From Moraxella bovis (lineage in GTDB: Bacteria; Pseudomonadota; Gammaproteobacteria; Pseudomonadales; Moraxellaceae), in the NCBI RefSeq assembly GCF_002014975.1, contig NZ_MUXV01000002.1:1-36055 (forward strand): a stretch of DNA of 36,055 nt, given 5' to 3'. The position numbers and the translations under genes are program-made. The notes under the pieces are model-generated. The model searched no databases and had not been told where the DNA came from. It saw only the letters and a program-made list of their open reading frames with translations. Below are positions 17,370 to 24,410 of the stretch, piece by piece (the first letter of the stretch is position 1; every line of letters begins with the position of its first letter).

Positions 17370-17935
17370 AATCCATACGACTGCCCGTTTTGTCGATATA
17401 AAAAGTTTCGCCGTTTAATTCAACAATGGCTTTACCCATTGTAAAATCCCAAGCATGGTTGTATTGAATGGGAATAATAGCTTTGCCTGTTTTATCTATA
17501 AAACCATATTTGCCATTTTGCTCTACACTTGCCAAACCATCTGAAAATTTCCAAGCAGAATCATATTGAATGGGGATAATTATTTCACCGTTTTTATCAA
17601 TATAACCATATTTTTCATTTTGTCTTATTACTGCCAAACCGTCTGAAAAATTAGAAACAAATCCCCATTTGCCATTTTTTTCTACTCCCGCCAATCCGTC
17701 TGCAAAGTCCAAAGCGTAATCATATTGAATGGGGATAATAATTTTACCTGTCTTGTCAATATATCCCCATTTACCATTTTGCTTTACATTTGCCAAGCCG
17801 TCTGAAAAAACCAGGCATTATCATATTGAATAGGAATGACTATTTCGCCTTTTTTATCAATAAAACCCAGAATTTTTGTTGTTTGATTTGCCGAGGTCGT
17901 AGGTTTGGCGTGGTATATTTTGCCCTTTTTATTTA
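17368..17935 (-). pseudogene. Truncated and frameshifted WG-repeat protein
   Basis: The open frame 17796-17368 encodes repeats of the WG (KWG) type: units such as NGKWGYIDKTGKIIIPIQY followed by FADGLA or FSDGLA. The role of WG-repeat proteins is poorly known. The frame opens abruptly, within a repeat. Upstream on the same strand (to about 17935) the sequence continues in another frame as GFIDKKGEIVIPIQYDNAW. The two join if one T is added to the T6 run (complement of 17801-17806), giving AWFFSDGLANVKQ. Still farther upstream no ATG is found, so the 5' end is missing. Inside the frame, KWGF runs directly into VSNFSDGLA, so part of one repeat has been deleted. It is AT-rich relative to its neighbours. 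Confidence 0.75.
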
Positions 17936-17939
17936 CCTT

Positions 17940-17971
17940 AAAACAGACAAGTTTGGCTTGTCTGTTTTTTG
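17940..17971 (+). terminator. Hairpin terminator upstream of cydA
   Basis: AAACAGACAAG pairs with CTTGTCTGTTT across TTTGG, followed by further T residues. It reads best on +, yet no intact + gene lies just upstream, so it may be left from a lost gene. Confidence 0.65.
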
Positions 17972-18046
17972 TTTGGGTTTTTGTTTAGGGTTTGATTGAT
18001 GTATTTAAAATGAATGATATTTAACCATTTATCAACAGTTTTCGCC

Positions 18047-18075
18047 TTGACAAAAATGAGTTTTAATCACAAAAT
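18047..18075 (+). promoter_or_regulatory. Candidate sigma-70 promoter of cydABX
   Basis: TTGACA (18047-18052), a 17-base spacer and CAAAAT (18070-18075) lie 39 bases before the cydA ATG. No clear FNR or ArcA site was recognised by eye. Confidence 0.5.
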
Positions 18076-18113
18076 TACGCTTTTGCAACGCAACAAAATG
18101 GCAGGAGAGCGGT

Positions 18114-19718
18114 ATGATTACCGAGTCTTTGGTGGATGTCTCACGGCTACAATTTGCCGTTACAGCATTATTCCACTTCTTATTTATTCCCCTAACGCTT
18201 GGCATGACATGGCTACTTGTCATCATGGAGTCGGTGTATGTCATCACAGGCAAAGAGATTTGGAAGGACATGACCCGATTTTGGGGCAAGCTCTTTGGCA
18301 TCAACTTTGCCTTAGGCGTTACCACAGGCATTACGATGGAGTTTCAGTTTGGGACGAACTGGGCGTATTATTCGCACTATGTCGGCGATGTGTTCGGAGC
18401 CCCCCTTGCCATCGAAGGCTTGATGGCATTTTTCTTAGAATCCACGATGGTGGGGCTGTTTTTCTTTGGCTGGGAGCGAATGAGCCGTGTGCAACATCTC
18501 ATCACCACCATACTCATGGCACTGGGAACCAACCTGTCGGCTCTTTGGATTTTGATTGCCAATGGCTGGATGCAAAACCCCGTGGGAGCAGAGTTCAACT
18601 ACCAAACCATGCGAATGGAGATGACCAGTTTCGCCCAAATCCTGCTAAACCCTGATGCTCAAAATAAATTTGTCCATACCGTCTCGGCAGGCTATGTGGT
18701 CGGAGCGATGTTTGTGCTGTCAGTGTCGGCTTGGTATCTGTTAAAAGGGCGTGATGTCGCCTTTGCCAAACGCAGTTTTCATGTGGCGGCCGCCTTTGGT
18801 TTTGCGTCCATTTGTAGTACCATTGTGCTGGGTGATGAGTCGGGTTATTCTATTGGACTGGCTCAGCAGACCAAACTTGCCACCATGGAAGCGATGTGGG
18901 AGACCGAGCCTGCCCCTGCCAGTTTTAATCTGGTGGCATTCATCAACGAAAAAGAAGAGAAAAACGACTGGGCGATACATATCCCCTATGCCATGGGCAT
19001 CATTGGCACACGCTCGCTAGATAAGGAGATACTAGGCATTCATGACATTAAGGAGATTAACGAAGAGCGAATTGTCAGCGGCATCTTTGCGGTGAGTGCC
19101 TTAGATGAGATGCGTGCGAGCATGGCAGACGGTAAGGCGGTCAATCCACGCACACTGGCACAGTTTGAACATCACAAAAACGATTTGGGCTTTGGGCTAC
19201 TACTCAAAAAATACACCCATGATGTTACCCAAGCCACCCCCGACATGGTAAAATCTGCCACGAACGACACCATTCCTAGGGTAACGCCCATGTTTTGGAC
19301 GTTTCGTATCATGGTGGGCTTGGGCTTTTTGATGCTCGTATTATTTTCCTTATCGCTGTTTTTCACCATTAAGGGTAATTTTATGGAGAAAAAATGGCTG
19401 TTAAAATTTGCCGTCATTATGCTCCCTGCCCCGTGGATAGCCGCCGAAGCAGGTTGGTTTGTTGCCGAATATGGTCGTCAGCCGTGGACGGTATATGGCG
19501 TGTTGCCCACACATTTGTCAGTGTCTAACATCGCCATTAGTAACGTGATATGGTCGCTGATTGGCTTTGTGGTGTTTTATACCATTTTGTTTATCATTGA
19601 GATTTATCTCATGCAAAAATACGTCCATCTGGGCCCTGCCAGTCTCGGCACAGGGCGGTATTTTGGCGAAAAAAGCGACAAAAACATCATCAACCCCAAT
19701 GAATTTAAAGGAGTATAA
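18114..19718 (+). CDS. cydA: Cytochrome bd quinol oxidase subunit I
   Basis: CydA carries the three hemes of the bd oxidase, an inner-membrane enzyme with high oxygen affinity that oxidises quinol. The 534-residue protein shows the N-terminal heme ligand region (LFHFLFIP, His21), the second axial region FVHTVSAGY (His188), the methionine region FRIMVG (Met400) and the conserved GRQPW (about 454-458). The periplasmic quinol loop between them is of the long type. The start at 18114 is preceded by AGGAGAG. cydB follows after 2 bases and cydX after that, one operon. Confidence 0.97.
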   Translation: MITESLVDVSRLQFAVTALFHFLFIPLTLGMTWLLVIMESVYVITGKEIWKDMTRFWGKLFGINFALGVTTGITMEFQFGTNWAYYSHYVGDVFGAPLAIEGLMAFFLESTMVGLFFFGWERMSRVQHLITTILMALGTNLSALWILIANGWMQNPVGAEFNYQTMRMEMTSFAQILLNPDAQNKFVHTVSAGYVVGAMFVLSVSAWYLLKGRDVAFAKRSFHVAAAFGFASICSTIVLGDESGYSIGLAQQTKLATMEAMWETEPAPASFNLVAFINEKEEKNDWAIHIPYAMGIIGTRSLDKEILGIHDIKEINEERIVSGIFAVSALDEMRASMADGKAVNPRTLAQFEHHKNDLGFGLLLKKYTHDVTQATPDMVKSATNDTIPRVTPMFWTFRIMVGLGFLMLVLFSLSLFFTIKGNFMEKKWLLKFAVIMLPAPWIAAEAGWFVAEYGRQPWTVYGVLPTHLSVSNIAISNVIWSLIGFVVFYTILFIIEIYLMQKYVHLGPASLGTGRYFGEKSDKNIINPNEFKGV

Positions 19719-19720
19719 CC

Positions 19721-20860
19721 ATGTTATTTGATTATGAAACCCTAAAATTCATCTGGTGGCTCATCATCGGTGTCCTACTCATTGGCTTTGCCATCATGGA
19801 CGGTCATGACATGGGCGTGTGTAGCCTGTTACCCTTTGTCGGCAAAACGGACAAAGAACGGCGTGTGATCATCAACACCATTGAGGCTCATTGGGAAGGC
19901 AATCAGGTGTGGTTTATTACCGCAGGCGGGGCGATTTTTGCTGCCCTGCCCCTGCTGTACGCCACGGCATTTAGTGGCTTTTATTGGGCGTTAATGGCGG
20001 CATTGTGGGCGTTGTTTTTTCGACCTGTGGGGTTTAAATACCGTAGCATGGTCAAGGATGAACGCTGGCGGACAGCATGGGATTGGGGGCTGTTTATTGG
20101 CTCGTTCGTCCCTGCCTTGATTTTTGGGGTGGCGTTTGGCAACTTATTTTTGGGCGTGCCATTTGGCTTTGACAATCAGCTTGTCTCTACTTATACTGGC
20201 TCGTTTTGGGGCTTATTGTCGCCCTTTGCCCTGCTCTGCGGTCTGGTGAGTGCCTTTATGATAATAACCCAAGGCGGGGTGTATCTGGCTCATCGCACGG
20301 TCGATGACATCCAAATTCGCACCAAAAAATTAACCACCATCTCCGCCATCATCATGTCGGTGTTATTTGTACTGGCAGGCTTTTGGGTGGCAAATCTTGA
20401 CGGCTATGTCATCACCAGTTCGCTGGACAAAAACGCCTTGATTGACCCCACGAGTAAGACCGTCATCACCGAGCAGGAGGCGTGGCTTGCCAACTTTAAG
20501 GCTCATGGAGCATTGTGGTTATTTCCTGTCTTAGGCGTCATCATGCCTATCGTGGCGGTGCTTGTCATGAAAGCAGGACGCACCTTGACTGCCTTTGTGT
20601 TGTCTAGCGTGGGCGTGCTTGGGGTAATTATGACCGCAGGGGTCGCTTTATTCCCCTTTTATATGCCGTCATCGTCCGACCCCCGTTCGAGCCTAACCGT
20701 ATGGGACAGCACGTCCAGTCAGCTCACGCTCATGGTGATGGTCTATGTGGTGGTCTTTATCCTGCCTGTGGTGGTCGGCTACACAAGCTGGGCGTACGCC
20801 ATCATGCGGGGCAAGGTTACCAAAGCCTATATCAAAGAAAACGAACATACACTATATTAG
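19721..20860 (+). CDS. cydB: Cytochrome bd quinol oxidase subunit II
   Basis: CydB is the second membrane subunit of cytochrome bd and stabilises the heme-bearing subunit. It has 379 residues, the usual length, with about nine transmembrane helices. Conserved blocks include HWEGNQVWFITAGGA (about residues 57-71) and FFRPVGFKYRS. The N-terminal family motif, often DGFDMGVG, reads DGHDMGVC here (residues 27-34), a mild variation. AGGAG precedes the ATG at 19721. Confidence 0.97.
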   Translation: MLFDYETLKFIWWLIIGVLLIGFAIMDGHDMGVCSLLPFVGKTDKERRVIINTIEAHWEGNQVWFITAGGAIFAALPLLYATAFSGFYWALMAALWALFFRPVGFKYRSMVKDERWRTAWDWGLFIGSFVPALIFGVAFGNLFLGVPFGFDNQLVSTYTGSFWGLLSPFALLCGLVSAFMIITQGGVYLAHRTVDDIQIRTKKLTTISAIIMSVLFVLAGFWVANLDGYVITSSLDKNALIDPTSKTVITEQEAWLANFKAHGALWLFPVLGVIMPIVAVLVMKAGRTLTAFVLSSVGVLGVIMTAGVALFPFYMPSSSDPRSSLTVWDSTSSQLTLMVMVYVVVFILPVVVGYTSWAYAIMRGKVTKAYIKENEHTLY

Positions 20861-20870
20861 GAGATAACTC

Positions 20871-21002
20871 ATGTGGTATTTTGCATGGATATTGGGCTTA
20901 GGCTTTGCCGTACTGTTGGCGATTATCAGTGCTGTGTGGGTGGAGTTTGAAGACAGCCGAGAAGAGGCGTTTTATGGCAAGGATAAGGAGCGTGATGATT
21001 AG
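20871..21002 (+). CDS. cydX: Cytochrome bd small subunit CydX
   Basis: This 43-residue single-helix protein begins MWYFAWILGLGFAVLLAI and continues VWVEFED, matching the CydX/YbgT family (MWYFAWILG at the start, an acid after the helix). CydX is needed for stability and activity of bd oxidase. It lies 10 bases after cydB with AGGAG just upstream of its ATG. The tail (SREEAFYGKDKERDD) is hydrophilic and charged. Confidence 0.95.
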   Translation: MWYFAWILGLGFAVLLAIISAVWVEFEDSREEAFYGKDKERDD

Positions 21003-21008
21003 ATGCGT

Positions 21009-21142
21009 TTTTTACTTTAACTTCAACCTTAACTTAACATGATAGTATATTGATTATTGGGTGATTGGTTGTGGATTTATAGGGGCAAATCACATTTGCC
21101 CTGTGATAAAGTCTTGATTTTTAGGCGAACAAATTGCCCCTA
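21009..21142. repeat. Palindromic repeat family 2, copy 1
   Basis: A stretch opening TTTTTACTTTAACTTCAACC leads to TAGGGGCAAATCACATTTGC (21080-21099) and then to TTGCCCCTA at about 21142. It aligns with copies at 23061-23175 and 27653-27765, which share both the TTTACTT-type lead and the GGGC...GCCC palindrome. Confidence 0.65.
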
Positions 21143-21189
21143 CACGCCCAAATTTTAACACATACACTCTACAAAATAAAAAAGTGCTA

Positions 21190-21233
21190 CGGTTTTTCGT
21201 TCGTGGTGAGCTAAGTCGAACCATGACGGAAAC
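21190..21233. repeat. Imperfect hairpin, REP-like
   Basis: GGTTTTTCGTTCGTGGT can fold back on AACCATGACGGAAACC. The centre, CGTTCGTGGTGAGC and GTCGAACCATGA, resembles a palindromic repeat common in several proteobacteria. No gene is seen in 21143-21323. Confidence 0.5.
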
Positions 21234-21323
21234 CGACCCGCAGGCAAGCTTGTGGCAAACGGTTTTCGTAGTAAAATTCAATTTTGTTAGCTGTATCGTC
21301 CGATTTTTCACAATCCCAATAAC

Positions 21324-21351
21324 AAACCCTGCCAACAGACAGGGTTTTTAT
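21324..21351. terminator. Hairpin downstream of fruA
   Basis: AAACCCTG (21324-21331) pairs perfectly with CAGGGTTT (21340-21347). It is just beyond the fruA stop on the minus strand; the T run is better on +, so it may stop transcription from both sides. Confidence 0.65.
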
Positions 21352-21353
21352 CA

Positions 21354-23030
21354 TTATGCCACCGCTTTTTGTGGTTCTTTTTGGCGAATAAAGGCATACA
21401 GTATACCAGTTACCAGACTACCGACCGTAATGGCCACCAGATACATGAGTGGTTGTGAGACGAACGGTATCACAAACAGTCCGCCATGCGGTGCTTGTAG
21501 CCCGATACCAAGCCCCATAGAAATCGCCCCTGCCAATGCCCCACCAACCACAGAGGCGATAATCACACGAGCAGGGTCAGCCGCCACAAAAGGCAATGCC
21601 CCTTCTGAGATAAAGCACAGACCTAACACAAAGGACGCTTTACCAGCGTTACGCTGATTGTCATTGAACTTATTTTTGGCAATCCACGTCGCTATCGCCA
21701 TACCAATGGGCGGCACCATGCCCCCTGCCATTGCCGCCGCAATCGGTGTAAACACCCCTGAGGCAATCATACCCACTGAGAACGTATAAGCTGCCTTATT
21801 CACAGGGCCACCCATGTCGGTACACATCATCGCCCCCAAAATCAGCCCCAAGATAATGGCATTGGTGTCATTCATGGTTTTTAGCCACTCGGTTAGGGCG
21901 GTCATGAGTGCCGCCACAGGCGGATTAATCGCATAGACCATGAGCAGACCAACGATGAGCGAACCCAATAACGGCAATATCAAAATCGGCTTTAAGGACG
22001 TCAAACTGGCAGGTAGTTTGATGACATCATTTAAAAACTTGACCGTATAACCTGCCAAAAAACCAGCAATAATACCGCCTAAAATCCCTGCCCCTGCGGT
22101 ATTGGCAAGCATACCACCAATCAGACCCACCGCCAAACCGGGGCGGTCAGCGATAGAGTAAGCCACATAGCCGGCAAACACCGCTATCATCAAGGCGAAC
22201 GCACCACCGCCACCGATGTCCATAAGTGCTTTGGGTAAGCCAAAGGCAATGCTCTCATCTTTAAAGGCTTCCACGCCAAACATAAAGGACATGGCAATGA
22301 GCAAACCACCTGCCACCACGAGTGGCAACATATGCGACACGCCTGTCATTAGGTGCTTATACAGCCCCTTTTTCTCATCGCTCTCGCCTGCCGTGCTTGC
22401 ACTTTGGGTGCCGCCATAGACACTTGCTTGATGAAAGGCTTTGGTAAATTCTTGCTCGGTTTTTTTGAGTGCCAACCCTGTGGACGTGCGGTACATTTTT
22501 TTGCCACTAAATTTAGACAAATCCACGTCAATGTCCGCCGCCACAAACACCAAATCCGCCTGTGCCACTTCGTCTGCCGTAATGGCATTACCCACGCCAA
22601 CCTGCCCACGAGTCTCCACCTTGATGTTCCAGCCCTGTGCTTTGGCATAGTTCTCAATCGCTTCTGCCGACATAAAGGTATGAGCTACCCCTGTCGGACA
22701 AGCGGTTACCGCCACGATGTTACGCACCGATGAATTTGCCGACTTTAAAACCGCTTGGTCGGTTTGGGTAGGCGTGAGTAGCGTATTTAAATAATCCACA
22801 TCGCCAAATTTGGCTGAGTCAAGCTCATGCTGATTTAGATAAATGACCTGCTCGGTGCTGGCTCGTTCATCATCAGTGATGACCACGCTCACACCATGAG
22901 CGATGTTTTGGTCTGTGGTAAATTGTGCATCAATGCCATTTTTTTGCAAACTGGCAACCAACTGCTTAGCAATGAGCAAGCCATAAGCAGAATTATCCGC
23001 CACACTAATGGCATAAGTTTTGTTTGTCAT
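21354..23030 (-). CDS. fruA: PTS fructose transporter subunit EIIBC
   Basis: FruA imports fructose and phosphorylates it to fructose 1-phosphate. The 558-residue protein has a degenerate EIIB-like domain first (residues 1-95), then the active EIIB domain with the phosphocysteine in VTACPTGVAHTFM (Cys111), a linker near 205-220, and a membrane EIIC domain from about 225 to the end with eight or more hydrophobic helices. EIIC shows PLVVAGGLLIAM, DMGGPVNKAAY and the typical C-terminal FVIPFV segment. It is the last gene of fruB-fruK-fruA but is separated from fruK by about 398 bases holding two repeat elements. A Shine-Dalgarno sequence is not strong. Confidence 0.95.
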   Translation of the reverse strand: MTNKTYAISVADNSAYGLLIAKQLVASLQKNGIDAQFTTDQNIAHGVSVVITDDERASTEQVIYLNQHELDSAKFGDVDYLNTLLTPTQTDQAVLKSANSSVRNIVAVTACPTGVAHTFMSAEAIENYAKAQGWNIKVETRGQVGVGNAITADEVAQADLVFVAADIDVDLSKFSGKKMYRTSTGLALKKTEQEFTKAFHQASVYGGTQSASTAGESDEKKGLYKHLMTGVSHMLPLVVAGGLLIAMSFMFGVEAFKDESIAFGLPKALMDIGGGGAFALMIAVFAGYVAYSIADRPGLAVGLIGGMLANTAGAGILGGIIAGFLAGYTVKFLNDVIKLPASLTSLKPILILPLLGSLIVGLLMVYAINPPVAALMTALTEWLKTMNDTNAIILGLILGAMMCTDMGGPVNKAAYTFSVGMIASGVFTPIAAAMAGGMVPPIGMAIATWIAKNKFNDNQRNAGKASFVLGLCFISEGALPFVAADPARVIIASVVGGALAGAISMGLGIGLQAPHGGLFVIPFVSQPLMYLVAITVGSLVTGILYAFIRQKEPQKAVA

Positions 23031-23060
23031 AGGGTTTGCCTATTTTTCAATTTTTAATTT

Positions 23061-23175
23061 TAATTTACTTCAATCTCAACTTAAATTTACAAATTATTGA
23101 TTTTTCAATGATTATTTTTCTGGTTGTAGGGGCGAGTTGCAATTCGCCCTTGATAAATCAATCGCTTATACAAAG
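23061..23175. repeat. Palindromic repeat family 2, copy 2
   Basis: It opens with a TTTACTTCAATCTCAACTTA stretch and contains TAGGGGCGAGTTGC (23127-) with its partner AATTCGCCCT, ending TTGATAAATCAATCG. It occupies the fruK-fruA gap. Confidence 0.65.
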
Positions 23176-23219
23176 TTGAGAACAGGGTTTTAATTTTTAA
23201 ATTCAATTCAGCCCAAACT

Positions 23220-23426
23220 TAGGGCATGCCCGCCTTTTGTATTTGCAATGAAAAATGTGAAAAATCGCCCGTTTTTCAAGGAAAAAGTGAAGTTTGATAG
23301 TCATTTTATCAAACAAACTTTTGCCTTCGAGCCACAAGATTTAGCCATTTTTCATGCAAAAACATTATTTTATTTCCAAAATATTTCTATATTGTAAATA
23401 GTGTTATAAAAGGCAGGCACGCCCTA
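23220..23426 (-). repeat. MITE-like element, copy B (207 bp) inside the fru operon
   Basis: It is bounded by TAGGGCATGCC and GGCACGCCCTA. In reverse complement it carries the shared core TTTTTGCATGAAAAATGG, CTAAATCTTGTGGCTCGAAG and TCCTTGAAAAACGGGCG, nearly identical to copy C. Its right tip is 2 bases from the fruK stop codon, so it separates fruK from fruA. Confidence 0.9.
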
Positions 23427-23428
23427 GA

Positions 23429-24409
23429 TCAAGCCAATTTTTTCACAGCAACTTGCTCAATTAAGTCAGTTAGCACGTCCTGCTCTGGCACTTTAAAGCC
23501 AATGATGGAGACCGCATGAGCCGATAAAGCAGTCGCCCTTGCCAATGCCTTGGTTGGCTCATCTTCTCGGAGCAAGCCAAAAATCATACCCGCAGTAAAG
23601 GTATCACCCGCCCCCACGGTACTTTTGACAATCATGACAGGCGGTGTCGCCCCATACATCTCACGCCCATTAGGGGTTTGACGTAACCAATGCACGCCTT
23701 TTTCGCCCATCGAGATAAAAACATGCTCAATATGGCTATGAATCTCATCAAAGAGTGCCACCTGCTCATCTAGCCCATCGGCACGTATGCCAAAGGCTTC
23801 AAACAACTCGTCGTTGTTGGGCTTGATAAGCCACAAGGGATAACGCATGGCGATTTTTAGAGCCTCGCCACTGACATCAACCGCCACTTTGCCATGGATA
23901 TTTGTCAGCAGAGCAAGCAAATGGTCAAAGTCAGGCAAACCAAAACCCGTCGCCAAACTGCCAGCAATCAGCACCGCATCACAAGCAGGGGCAAGCTCTG
24001 CCACCTGATCAAAAAAGTGCAGTTTGTCCGTCTCGGTCACCACAAAGCCCTGACCATTGACATCTGTGGTACGACCGATACCATCGACCACATCGGCAAG
24101 TTTAATGTTGGTGCGAGTAATGCCTGCCACTCGCACAAAGCTGTCAGTAACCCAACCTAGATTCTCACTGTGGTTTAGGGCATCACGCTCATCAAAGAGT
24201 CGGTTAAAAATACCGTCATTATCACCACCCAAAAACCCTGTGGCAACGGCATTCACGCCCAAATCCGCCAAAATCTGAGCAGCATTTAGACCTTTGCCCG
24301 CAGCATCCATCTGACTGGATAAGGCACGATTCACCGCCCCAAGCGTTAGCACATCAAGACTGACCGTCATGTCAATGGCAGGGTTTAGGGTAATACAAAG
24401 CACTTGCAT
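23429..24409 (-). CDS. fruK: 1-phosphofructokinase
   Basis: FruK phosphorylates fructose 1-phosphate to fructose 1,6-bisphosphate. The 326-residue PfkB-family protein begins MQVLCITLNPAIDMTV at 24409. It has the N-terminal PfkB signature region AAGKGLNAAQILADLG and the C-terminal signature STVGAGDTFTAGMI, with GAGD providing the anion hole and catalytic Asp. A longer frame is open upstream to 24562 but overlaps fruB; GGGAGTG just before 24409 is a good Shine-Dalgarno sequence. The fruB stop and fruK start are one base apart, indicating coupled translation. Confidence 0.95.
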   Translation of the reverse strand: MQVLCITLNPAIDMTVSLDVLTLGAVNRALSSQMDAAGKGLNAAQILADLGVNAVATGFLGGDNDGIFNRLFDERDALNHSENLGWVTDSFVRVAGITRTNIKLADVVDGIGRTTDVNGQGFVVTETDKLHFFDQVAELAPACDAVLIAGSLATGFGLPDFDHLLALLTNIHGKVAVDVSGEALKIAMRYPLWLIKPNNDELFEAFGIRADGLDEQVALFDEIHSHIEHVFISMGEKGVHWLRQTPNGREMYGATPPVMIVKSTVGAGDTFTAGMIFGLLREDEPTKALARATALSAHAVSIIGFKVPEQDVLTDLIEQVAVKKLA

Positions 24410-24410
24410 A

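Noticed and set aside
17797..17806. Exact GCCGTCTGAA, the neisserial DNA uptake 10-mer
   Set aside because: It falls in WG repeats and is fully explained as codons for FSDGLA on the minus strand; sister repeats carry near matches for the same reason. It occurs only once as an exact copy that I noticed.
18014..18655. A 213-codon frame starting before cydA
   Set aside because: It overlaps cydA in another frame, and its His- and Arg-rich sequence is typical of shadow translation.
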